A stretch of 64,000 nucleotides of DNA from positions 359,201 through 423,200 of the forward strand of contig CAVOIC010000009.1 in NCBI GenBank assembly GCA_963695985.1. The letters run 5' to 3'. The translations under genes were made by a program, and so were the position numbers. Below are positions 16,883 through 24,793 of this stretch, piece after piece; positions within the stretch are counted from its first letter, which is position 1; each line of letters opens with the position of its first letter. The notes beneath the pieces are model-generated. The model did no database searches. It had not been told where the DNA came from and saw only the letters and a program-made list of their open reading frames with translations. Source of the stretch: DATBVX01 sp963695985. GTDB lineage: Bacteria; Pseudomonadota; Gammaproteobacteria; Steroidobacterales; Steroidobacteraceae.

Positions 16883-17455
16883 ATGCCAAGAGCAAACAAT
16901 GCGATTTGCCTCGTAGCGATGACGGCAGTGGCCGGCCTTGCCATGATCGCCCACGCCGAGGACAAGCCGGCAGCGAAGCCCACGGACGCCGACCTGATTG
17001 CGAGCGCGATGAGGGCAGCACCGGCTGCGATCGCCAAGTCAGCGACAATCGTGACCATGGAAGCGGACGGCAAGATGCGCACGGTGCGCAAGGGAACGAA
17101 CGGATTCACCTGCATGCCGGACTCCCCGTCTACGCCGGGGCCCGATCCCATGTGCATGGACCAGAACGCCATGGAATGGGTGCATGCCTGGGTGGCACAC
17201 GCCACTCCTGCTGCGGGAAAGGTCGGCTTCATGTACATGCTGGAGGGCGGAACGGATGCGAGCAACACCGACCCGTATGCTGAAAAGCCGAGCGCCTCCA
17301 ATCATTGGGTCAAGACCGGCCCCCACGTCATGGTGGTGGGTGCGGACGCGAGCTTCTACAACACCTATCCGAAGAGCGCCGATCCGGATACCTCGATTCC
17401 CTACATCATGTGGGCCGGGACTCCGTATCAACACTTGATGGCTCCAGTCAAGTAA
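16883..17455 (+). CDS. Secreted protein of unknown function
   Basis: 190 residues. The signal peptide ends near AHAEDKPAAKPTDAD. The mature part has no family I recognise. Notable segments are DGKMRTVRKGTNGFTCMPD, PDPMCMDQNAMEWVHAWVAH, VGFMYMLEGGTDASNTDP, HWVKTGPHVMVVGADASFYNTYP and IPYIMWAGTPYQHLMAPVK. It is unusually rich in Met, Trp and His, with two cysteines (FTCMP, PMCMD) that could form a disulfide or bind metal. It stands alone, followed by a strong terminator. A soluble periplasmic role is the most that can be said. Confidence 0.75.
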   Translation: MPRANNAICLVAMTAVAGLAMIAHAEDKPAAKPTDADLIASAMRAAPAAIAKSATIVTMEADGKMRTVRKGTNGFTCMPDSPSTPGPDPMCMDQNAMEWVHAWVAHATPAAGKVGFMYMLEGGTDASNTDPYAEKPSASNHWVKTGPHVMVVGADASFYNTYPKSADPDTSIPYIMWAGTPYQHLMAPVK

Positions 17456-17477
17456 CCGACTGACGACGATCGTATCT

Positions 17478-17516
17478 CGGGCCCCGATGCCGCTGGTGTC
17501 GGGGCCCGCTTGTTTT
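17478..17516 (+). terminator. Rho-independent terminator
   Basis: A perfect 10-bp stem CGGGCCCCGA/TCGGGGCCCG (17478-17487 with 17499-17508) around an 11-nt loop is followed by CTTGTTTT. It lies 22 bp after the stop of the secreted protein gene and before the acetyltransferase promoter. Confidence 0.9.
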
Positions 17517-17578
17517 CATCCTGGGCGCGTAACGGTGACAATGTTCCATACCAGTTCACCTCGAGCCTGAGGACGAGC

Positions 17579-18145
17579 ATGGACATCGACACCCTGCAGA
17601 TCGAAACGCCGCGCCTGATCCTGCGACCCACACGCTGGGAAGATTTCGACGCCTGGGCCGCATTCCTCGCCGACGAGGTGGCGACGCGCTTTCTCGGCGG
17701 CGCGCAGTCACGCCCGCTCGCGTGGCGCACGATGACGTCGATGGCCGGCGCCTGGTATATGCGGCGCCCCGCCATGTTTTCAGTCATCGAAAAGTCAACC
17801 GGCCGCTGGGTCGGCCGGCTGGGCCCGTGGATGCCCGAGGGATGGCCCGGCACGGAAGTCGGCTGGGGTATTGCGCGCGAGTGCTGGGGCCGCGGCTACG
17901 CGACCGAGGGTGCTGCGGCCGCAATCGACTGGGCGTTCGACAACCTCGGGTGGACGGAAGTCATCCATGCTATCGCGCCGGACAACGTCGCTTCGCAGGG
18001 GGTTGCGCGCCGGCTCGGATCCCGCAACCGTGGTCCCGGAAAGCTGCCGCCGCCCATCGATAATCAGCCGATCGACATCTGGGGACAGACCCGCGCGGAG
18101 TGGCGCGCGCGCTCCAGAGCGAGGGAGCGCCCAGATGCTATCTGA
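17579..18145 (+). CDS. GNAT family N-acetyltransferase (RimJ/RimL-like)
   Basis: 188 residues from ATG 17579 (TGAGGACGAGC upstream supplies the ribosome site). IETPRLILRPTRWEDFDAW is the typical N-terminus of the RimJ/RimL-type GNAT proteins. EVGWGIARECWGRGYATEGAAA contains the acetyl-CoA pyrophosphate loop, and NVASQGVARRLG the usual C-terminal element. The acceptor is unknown: a ribosomal protein N-terminus, a small amine or a drug are all possible for this family. The last 8 nt overlap the 3' end of the convergent glycosylase gene. Confidence 0.88.
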   Translation: MDIDTLQIETPRLILRPTRWEDFDAWAAFLADEVATRFLGGAQSRPLAWRTMTSMAGAWYMRRPAMFSVIEKSTGRWVGRLGPWMPEGWPGTEVGWGIARECWGRGYATEGAAAAIDWAFDNLGWTEVIHAIAPDNVASQGVARRLGSRNRGPGKLPPPIDNQPIDIWGQTRAEWRARSRARERPDAI

Positions 18146-18761
18146 GCAGATGCTTCGGCCCGCTCACGAACGGGTTGCCCCGCTCGTAGAAGCGCCAGGC
18201 GCGATCGACATTGCGCGAGATGCCGATCCGCACCGCGCGGCCGATGCGACGTCCGTCATCCCGCAATGTGCCCAGCCAGAGCGGGCTGCGGCCGCATAGA
18301 TCAAGTCCGTTCTGCCTGAAATCGATCGCGAGCGCCTGCGCCAGCCGTCCGGGACCGCGCGTGAGATCGTGCAGGCGCACCACGCCGCGCAGGCGCTGCA
18401 TGGTCGCAATGCCTTCGAGCGGCTCGACGGCACGCAGCAGTACCGCAGCCCCGATGCCGCGCTCTTCGCTCACGACGTTGAGCATGAACGATGAGCCGTA
18501 GGTGAAGTACACGTAGGCGTGCCCTCGCTTGAGGAACATCGGAACATTGCGCGGCGTGCGCCCGCGAAACGCATGGCTTGCAGGGTCGCCCGGAGGGTAC
18601 GCCTCTGCCTCCACGATGCGGCCGCTCAATCGGCCCCCCACAGTGTCGTGGACAACGATCTTGCCGATCAGGAAACGGGCCAGCGCGATCGTGTTGCCGG
18701 GAAGCTCGGCGCGGCGCAGACGCCGCAGGCGAGTCCGAACGGTGGCTCTGGTCAGGGTCAA
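18138..18761 (-). CDS. 3-methyladenine DNA glycosylase (MPG/AAG family)
   Basis: 207 residues. Family segments run in order: LARFLIGKIVV, GRIVEAEAYPPGDPASHAFRG (with the catalytic Glu), NVPMFLKRGHAYVYFTYG, GIGAAVLLRAVEPLEG, LTRGPGRLAQALAID and RIGISR. This is the mammalian-type alkyladenine glycosylase fold, not E. coli AlkA or Tag. It removes alkylated and deaminated purines from DNA. It follows the GMC oxidoreductase gene by 34 bp and may be read through from the lipid operon. Confidence 0.93.
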   Translation of the reverse strand: MTLTRATVRTRLRRLRRAELPGNTIALARFLIGKIVVHDTVGGRLSGRIVEAEAYPPGDPASHAFRGRTPRNVPMFLKRGHAYVYFTYGSSFMLNVVSEERGIGAAVLLRAVEPLEGIATMQRLRGVVRLHDLTRGPGRLAQALAIDFRQNGLDLCGRSPLWLGTLRDDGRRIGRAVRIGISRNVDRAWRFYERGNPFVSGPKHLLR

Positions 18762-18795
18762 ACGGGCGCTTGCAGTGGCGGGAGTCGCGATGATT

Positions 18796-20392
18796 CTAGC
18801 GTGAATTGCCGGCGATCCACGCGGCGGCCTTTTCGGCGATCATGATCACGGGTGCGTTGGTGTTGCCGCCGACGAGCTCGGGCATGACGGAAGCATCCAC
18901 GACTCGCAGCCCACGCACGCCGCGAACACGCAAGCGCGAATCCACAACGGCGCGTGGGTCACTGCCCATGCGGCAGGTGCCGACCGGGTGATAAATGGTC
19001 TCGGCCTTGCGCCTCACGATCGCTTCCAGAGCCTGCCGTGTTGTCACCCCATCCCCAGGGTAAATCTCTTCGCCCCGATACGGCGCGAACGGCGCGGCGT
19101 TCAGGATCTCGCGTGAGATGCGCACCCCTTCGAGCAGGGTGTCGAGATCCGGACCTGCGGTGAGATAGCGGGCACGGATGACGGGCGGATCTTCGGGCCG
19201 GCTCGACCTGAGCAGGATGTACCCCCGGCTGCGTGGCCGCAGGACACAGGTATGCACGGTGTAGCCATGTCCCGGCAGGCGGTTGCGACCATGATCGTCG
19301 AGCTGCGCCGGAACGAAATGCAGCTGCACGTCGGGCCGTTCATCGGGCGCAAGGTGCGTGCACACGAATCCCCCCGCCTCGGCGACGTTACTCACACCCG
19401 GCCCGGAATGGGTAAAGAAGTAGCGCAGGCCGACGGCGAGCTCCTGCCTGGCGGTGAAATCGTAGGTCAATCGGCTGGGTACAACGCACGAGCGTGCAGA
19501 AATCGATATGGTCCTGCAGATTGGCGCCGACCTCGGCCAGATCAGCGACCACCGGTATCCCGTGAGGGCGCAGCTTATCGGCCGGTCCCAGCCCCGAGAG
19601 CATCAGCAGCTGTGGCGAGGCCACGGCGCCGGCGGCGACGATGATCTCGCGCTCCGCGCGCGCAACGTGCAGGGCTCCGGCCCGGCGGTATTCGACACTG
19701 ACGGCCCGATCGCGCTCGAACCGCACGCGCGTCGCGCGACTGTCCGTGAGAATTCGAAGGCCCGGCCGGCCGCGGGCGGGACGCAGGTAAGCAACCGCGG
19801 CACTGCAGCGGCGCCCGTCCCGTTGCGTAACCTGGTAGAACCCCACGCCTTCCTGACGCGGACCGTTGAAGTCGTCGTTCCGCGCCAGCCCGAGCGAGGC
19901 ACCGGCCTCGACGAACACCGTGCTCAACGGATTGCGGAACTTCAGGTCCTCCACATGGAGCGGTCCGCCCGTCCCGTGATACTCATTCGCGCCGCGCGCC
20001 TGATCCTCGGACTCGCGAAAGTAAGGCAACACGTCCGCGTACGCCCAGCCTTCATTCCCGAGCGCCGCCCACGCCTCGTAATCGAGCCGATGTCCGCGCG
20101 TGTAACACATCGCGTTGATCGAGCTGCTCCCGCCGAGCACCCGGCCGCGCGGCCAATACAGGCGCCGGCCCTGCAGCTCGGGTTCCGGCTCCGTGTAGTA
20201 GCGCCAATCGATGCGAGAGTTGCCGACGAGCTTGGCGATTCCCGCGGGCATGTGAATGAAGGGACTCGAGTCACGGCCCCCCGCCTCGAGTAACAGCACG
20301 CTGACTTCCGGCAGCGCCGAGAGCCGGTTCGCCAGCACGCAGCCGGCCGAGCCGCCGCCAACGATGACATAGTCGTACACGTGCTCAGGCAT
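18796..20392 (-). CDS. GMC family FAD oxidoreductase (choline/long-chain alcohol dehydrogenase type), frameshifted
   Basis: Begins at ATG 20392 with the dinucleotide-binding motif YDYVIVGGGSAGCVLANRL. Other GMC signatures are RGRVLGGSSSINAMCYTRG, GAVASPQLLMLSGLGPA, and at the C-terminus YHPVGTCRMG with VVDASVMPELVGGNTNAPVIMIAEKAA. The frame shifts near 19468: dropping one base joins VRCTQPI to TYDFTARQELAVGLRYF and gives an intact 531-residue enzyme. These flavoenzymes oxidise alcohols to aldehydes, and AlkJ-like members act on medium- and long-chain alcohols. In a phasin/lipase operon beside wax-ester genes, fatty alcohol oxidation is plausible. The start overlaps the upstream gene by 8 nt. 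Confidence 0.88.
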
Positions 20393-21110
20393 TGCCGGGG
20401 CTCGCTCCCAAAGCTTCCACTTCGAGGGAGGCGCCGCGGCCGGCAAACAGGGCTCGCAGCACGCGCGTTTCCCGTTCCCTGATCGTGCGCAGCAGCACTT
20501 CGGCACCCCTCATGTGCCGGAAGGCCTCGAACCCTCGTTCCAGCAAGTCCTGCAACACGCCAAAGCCCGCGGCGTGCGCCGGCCGGTGCGCAACGCGCAG
20601 TGCGACCTCGATCCAGGCGTGACGGCACACCCGATCGAGCTGCTCACCGACGCCGATGACGAGGGCGATCTGGCGCAAGCGTGCCCGGCGCCGCCCGACA
20701 GCGCGATACGCCGCCGCATACGTTTCGCCGGTCACGGCTCCGGGAGCGAGCGCGCCGACCATCTCGCCATCAAGCTCGCGCGTGAGTATCTGCAGCTCGA
20801 TCGCCTGGCTCAGCGCGCTCAGCACCACGCCAGGCAAGGTACGCTTGAGATAACGCCAGGCACGCGCGAGCTCCTCATCTCGCCGCGCAAAGTCGCGGGG
20901 TCCGTACAGGTCATTCAGGAAGAACTCGACGGCGTGCTCGTAACGCGGATCGCGACGCAGATCGCCATAGGTGTGCGCAAGTCGCTCGGTCTGCCACAGG
21001 CACAGCTCACGCAGGCGCGCACCAAAGGCGCCCTGTCGATCTTGCGCGCTTTGCAACGAACGCTGACGGGTGAGCAAGTCCTCGAGATGCTTGTTCAGTG
21101 CCGACCTCAC
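20385..21110 (-). CDS. FFLEELY-motif-type protein of unknown function
   Basis: 241 residues from GTG 21110, which overlaps the stop of the hydrolase gene (GTGA). The N-terminal part is helical (LNKHLEDLLTRQRSLQS, LRELCLWQTERLAHTYGDL). It contains YEHAVEFFLNDLYGPRDFARRDEEL, the segment that defines bacterial FFLEELY-motif proteins, here FFLNDLY. The remainder is all-helical with no signal peptide or membrane span. No function is known for the family. Position between a hydrolase and a GMC oxidoreductase in a phasin-led operon suggests a granule or lipid-metabolism role. Confidence 0.75.
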   Translation of the reverse strand: MRSALNKHLEDLLTRQRSLQSAQDRQGAFGARLRELCLWQTERLAHTYGDLRRDPRYEHAVEFFLNDLYGPRDFARRDEELARAWRYLKRTLPGVVLSALSQAIELQILTRELDGEMVGALAPGAVTGETYAAAYRAVGRRRARLRQIALVIGVGEQLDRVCRHAWIEVALRVAHRPAHAAGFGVLQDLLERGFEAFRHMRGAEVLLRTIRERETRVLRALFAGRGASLEVEALGASPGNA

Positions 21111-22025
21111 GTGGCCTCGCTCGCGGGCGTGCCGCGCTTCAACGCAGCCAGTACGCAGTTGAAAACCAGTGATGAGTGCAGCAGCCCGAAGTGACCGACG
21201 CCTTGCACGGCGCAGAGCTCCGCGTTCGCCAGCACCGCGCTGCCTGCGGGCGCCACGAGGTTGTCGTCCGCGCTGTAGATACTGGTGATCGGCGTCGGCT
21301 GGAGCTCCGATGCGGCATTGAGCCGTCTCGAGCCACGCGGATCCCGGCAGCATCTGCCTTGCTGCCGCGCCGGGCGCGAACCGGGCGAGCACACTGCCGT
21401 GGTGAGGAGTCCCTACGGTGACGATGCGGCTCACGGCGTCGGCAGCGCTTTGCAGAGCGGCGCGCGCGACCAGCCCTCCCATGCTGTGGGCGAGGATCGC
21501 GACCCGGGCGCCCCGCGCCTCGGTGCGCAAAACCGACAGTTCGCGCGCCACCTGGCGCGCATATTCATCGATGTCCGCCAGAAGCGGGGACAGGTTGAGG
21601 GCTCGCACGGGCGCGAATCCGGCGGCGCGCAGCGTGCGCTGCAGCCCGCGCCAGATGGCCCGATTGCACAGCACACCATGGATCAGCAACAACGGACGCT
21701 CATCGCCTGCCCTGGGCGGCGGCGGATCGGCAGGCGGCGCAAGCCACGGTTCCATGCTCATCGCCATCTTCGCGAGCAGGAACCGGATTCCTTCCGTGAG
21801 GCAGACGCGACCCGAAAGTGCGGCTCTCGATGCATCGTCCGTCAGCACGTGGCCGAGCACCATCGAAGCAGCCACCAGCAGGATCTGCAGAAGGAGGAAC
21901 ACGGTGAGAGTCAACGCGAGCGTCGCAGCCAGCGGCCAGTGCCCCGGCACGGCAATGCCGCAGGCAATTCCTGCAGCAACCGCCAGCTCAGCGGCGAGCA
22001 GCCACCGCCAGAAGCGAGCGGCCAT
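21107..22025 (-). CDS. Alpha/beta hydrolase (lipase/esterase-like), frameshifted
   Basis: Starts at ATG 22025, sharing one base with the patatin stop (TGATG). Two or three N-terminal hydrophobic stretches suggest membrane anchoring. The hydrolase core has RPLLLIHGVLCNRAIWRGL (oxyanion HG), ILAHSMGGLVAR (nucleophile elbow, Ser in HSMGG) and IVTVGTPHHGS. Near 21327 one extra base breaks the frame. Removing it joins LPGSAWLE to RLNAASELQPTPITSIYSADD, restoring the acid residue and the late His (GVGHFGLLHS) and a 305-residue protein. It resembles lipases of the PGAP1/triacylglycerol lipase type. Wax ester, triacylglycerol or PHA oligomers are candidate substrates. Confidence 0.82.
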
Positions 22026-23257
22026 CAGGCCCGGATGCGACGCTGCCGCAGCGTGCGCTCGAGCCTTCCCAGGGCGTGATCCAGGCGCCGTGTCACCTCG
22101 CGACGTTGCCGGACGCGCTCGATCCTGGCCGAGGAAAAGGTCCGGTGCCGATCACGCAGGACGTCGATCCGCAGGTGCATGCCGTGCCGTCGCAGCAGCG
22201 CGTCGAGCGCATCGGCCTGCCGCAGCAGATCGCGGCGCGTGACCTGGTAGGCGTGGTCGACCAGCCGTCGCCGGTCCGCGTAGCGGAACACGTTGGCGAA
22301 GAACAGCTTGTCGTCCTCCCGGTCGGGCTCGATCAGCAGCAGGTCCGCGGCAGGGAAGCGCGAGCGATAGCTCGCCATGCCCACCTGCATGCGCGAATGG
22401 ATGAGGGCGCGGAACGTCTGGCTGAGGACGGTCGGCAGTCCGCCGTCGGTGACCTTCATTCGCGCCCCTGGGCGCGGGTGCGAGGCATCGAACGGCACGA
22501 GTGGATTCACGCAGATGACGAAGTTGCAGCCTTCCTCGAGCGCAAGCGAGGCGTTCATGGTGCGGATCAGCGCACCATCAACATAGAACTGACCGTCGAT
22601 CTCTACCGCGGGATACAGCCCCGGCAGGGCGGTGCTGGCCACGACCGCGCGCGAGATCGGCACGTGCGCGTACCCGCGCTCACCGAAGTGGACTGACTCG
22701 CCGGTATTGAGATTCGTCGCGACGACGTACAGGCGGTGGTGGAGCTTGCGGAAGTCGTCGGTGTGATCGGCGGTCGTCCAGACTTCCCGCAGAAACTGCT
22801 CCATGGGCCCATTGTCGAAGACCGCGGTCGGTATCACCCGGCCGAGCGGGCCCACGCCGGCTGGCCACACGCTGCGAAGCGGATCGCGCACATACTGATA
22901 CAGCCACGCGCCCAGGGCCTTGGGCAGCTCGCCTGCGCGGCGCACGTATTCACCCACCGCCGGACGCAGCAGCACCGCCGGCGAGAACGGGAACAGCGTC
23001 GACTCGTCGTGAATGAAGATCTCACCCATCGACGTCGTGTCGAACCCGTTGGCGAGGCCGGCCGCAACGAGCGAGCCGGAGCTGACGCCGACATAGACGT
23101 CGAGCTCCGTGAGGTTCAGCCCGTCGACCGCTTCACTCAGGGCGTGCAGTACCCCGAGCTCATAGAACGCCCCCAGCGGCCCGCCACCGGCGAGCGCTAC
23201 TGCGGTCTTCACTTCGCCCCGGGCCCGCTTCTGCAGCGCGGGCTCGATGGTCAGCAT
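22025..23257 (-). CDS. Patatin-like phospholipase/lipase
   Basis: 410 residues. The patatin Ser-Asp dyad is present: the glycine loop ALAGGGPLGAFYELGVL, nucleophile Ser59 in GVSSGS (G-x-S-x-G), and Asp in the later FYVDGAL (D-G-A/G). The C-terminal 80 residues are strongly basic (RRRLVDHAYQVTRRDLLRQ, RQRREVTRRLDHALGRLERTLRQRR), suited to binding a lipid surface or granule. Such enzymes hydrolyse acyl esters of phospholipids or stored lipids. It starts 6 bp after the phasin stop and overlaps the next gene by 1 nt, so it is inside a phasin-headed operon. Confidence 0.92.
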   Translation of the reverse strand: MLTIEPALQKRARGEVKTAVALAGGGPLGAFYELGVLHALSEAVDGLNLTELDVYVGVSSGSLVAAGLANGFDTTSMGEIFIHDESTLFPFSPAVLLRPAVGEYVRRAGELPKALGAWLYQYVRDPLRSVWPAGVGPLGRVIPTAVFDNGPMEQFLREVWTTADHTDDFRKLHHRLYVVATNLNTGESVHFGERGYAHVPISRAVVASTALPGLYPAVEIDGQFYVDGALIRTMNASLALEEGCNFVICVNPLVPFDASHPRPGARMKVTDGGLPTVLSQTFRALIHSRMQVGMASYRSRFPAADLLLIEPDREDDKLFFANVFRYADRRRLVDHAYQVTRRDLLRQADALDALLRRHGMHLRIDVLRDRHRTFSSARIERVRQRREVTRRLDHALGRLERTLRQRRIRA

Positions 23258-23263
23258 CGATGC

Positions 23264-23764
23264 TCAGGCAGCAGCCGGACGCACGTGCTCGACGTGTCTG
23301 TGAACCGGCTTGCTATGCACCGTACGCGCCGTCCGGCGACGATGCGTGAGCTTGACGATGTTGCTGTTGAGTGTATCGACGCGCTTGCTGAGTGAAGCGA
23401 TTTCTTCCGCGCTCGGCACGCCGAGCTGGTTGAGGGCCCGGTGGACCCGAGTCTGAAAGATCTTCTCCAGATTCTCGAACGCATCACCCGCCTGTTCGCG
23501 GGCTTGCTCCACGCGCGACGTTATTCCTTCCTGTACCTCACTGAACGCTCCGCGCACGGCTTTTACCGTCGCACGGCGAGTCGCGATGTGCACCTTTGCG
23601 CCTTCCGCAACGAGGTCGCGGAAGAGTTTCGGTCCCTCAGTTTGAGCCTTGGAGGCGGCGCCCAGACCCGCCAACCATACCTGGTGCACGGCTTCCAGCA
23701 GGCGCGCCTGTGCGCGGCCCGCCAGTACAGTGCGTGATTTTGCAGACTTCTTGCGCTTTGCCAT
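23264..23764 (-). CDS. Phasin family (polyhydroxyalkanoate granule-associated) protein
   Basis: 166 residues. Features of PhaI/PhaF-type phasins: the N-terminal hydrophobic helix LLEAVHQVWLAGLGAASKAQTEG, an amphipathic region with EGAKVHIATRRATVKAV and QEGITSRVEQAREQAGDAFENLEKIF, then GVPSAEEIASLSKRVDTLNSNI (a coiled-coil/heptad stretch). The tail is rich in Arg, His and Lys (THRRRTARTVHSKPVHRHVEHV), resembling the DNA-binding tails of PhaF. It would coat storage granules. It heads the minus-strand lipid operon; the 93-bp gap to 23858 is a divergent promoter region. Confidence 0.88.
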   Translation of the reverse strand: MAKRKKSAKSRTVLAGRAQARLLEAVHQVWLAGLGAASKAQTEGPKLFRDLVAEGAKVHIATRRATVKAVRGAFSEVQEGITSRVEQAREQAGDAFENLEKIFQTRVHRALNQLGVPSAEEIASLSKRVDTLNSNIVKLTHRRRTARTVHSKPVHRHVEHVRPAAA

Positions 23765-23857
23765 ATGTATACCCTCTGGTGGGCTCAGATGCGTACTTGC
23801 CCCAGTAGGCCCGTCGCTGAGCCTGAATACTATAAGTAGAGTGGGAGGGAGATAGCG

Positions 23858-24748
23858 ATGCGTACTTCCCGAAGTTCAGGCACGAGTGCACGCAACACGA
23901 AGTGGGCTCGCTTTCCATACGCGGCGCCGAGCTATCGCCTCGAGGGTCAAAAACTCGCACGCCAATGGAAACGACTCCACCAGGGCGATTGCGAGTTGTT
24001 CCCGGATACTGCTCGAGTCGGCCGCGCCGAGAAGCAGAGTCGCGCCTTCTCACGATGGCTCGAGGCCTATGGCAAGCCCGAGGCCCTGAGCAGCGCGCTG
24101 CAGGATGCGTGGCGTGAGTTTCACGCCGGAGATTTCGGCGCGGCCATCGATCTCGGCAGCACCCTCGGCCCGCTTGGCGCCTCCGCGGCGAACAAGGCGG
24201 CGGGCGTGTACGTCACGTACCTGGAGAAGAACCAGGAACGCGCGCTCGAGATCCTCCAGGCGGCCATCCGGCGCGGAGAGGATGCAATCGAGACGCTCCC
24301 CGAAGATCCCAATGCGCACTACATGCTGGCATTCGTCCTGGGGCGTTACGCGCAGCGGATCTCGGTACTGCAGGCGCTGGCCAACGGCATCGCGGGTCGC
24401 GTCAGGACGCAGCTCGAGCACGCGCTGCGACTCGAACCCCGGCACGCTGACGCTCATATCGCCTTCGGTCTGTATCACGCGGAAATCGTCGCCAAGCTTG
24501 GCGCCCTGCCCGCCCGGCTCACTTACGGCGCCTCGCAGTCCGTCGCACTCGAGCACCTCGAGCGGGCGCTCAAGCTCGCGCCCGCGTCCGCGATTGCGCG
24601 CGTCGAATATGCCAATGCACTGCTGCTGCTCGATGCCAAGGCGCACGGCGAGCGGGCTCGAAAGCTCTACGCTGAGGCCGCAGCGTGCAAGCCGGCCGAT
24701 GCCATGGAGCGGCTCGACGTGGAGCGAGCCCGAAGTCACACGGACTGA
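23858..24748 (+). CDS. TPR-like repeat protein of unknown function
   Basis: 296 residues. After a basic N-terminus (MRTSRSSGTSARNTKWARF) the protein is mostly paired helices with TPR character: LQDAWREFHAGDFGAAIDLG, RALEILQAAIRRGEDAIETLPEDPNAHYMLAFVLGRY, LEHALRLEPRHADAHIAFGLYHAE and LEHLERALKLAPASAIARVEYANALLLL. TPR arrays mediate protein contacts. There is no clear signal peptide. It is divergent from the phasin gene and convergent with the wax ester synthase, so it may interact with granule proteins. That is inference from position only. Confidence 0.75.
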   Translation: MRTSRSSGTSARNTKWARFPYAAPSYRLEGQKLARQWKRLHQGDCELFPDTARVGRAEKQSRAFSRWLEAYGKPEALSSALQDAWREFHAGDFGAAIDLGSTLGPLGASAANKAAGVYVTYLEKNQERALEILQAAIRRGEDAIETLPEDPNAHYMLAFVLGRYAQRISVLQALANGIAGRVRTQLEHALRLEPRHADAHIAFGLYHAEIVAKLGALPARLTYGASQSVALEHLERALKLAPASAIARVEYANALLLLDAKAHGERARKLYAEAAACKPADAMERLDVERARSHTD

Positions 24749-24793
24749 ATGCAATCGCTGAGCCTGCCAGCGTCGCGCTCGCGCGGGCATCTC

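Noticed and set aside
20385..22025. A single 546-residue fusion of a hydrolase with the FFLNDLY protein.
   Set aside because: The uninterrupted frame skips the hydrolase C-terminus. The missing acid and His residues lie in the other frame, which ends exactly at a GTGA overlap with the second gene.
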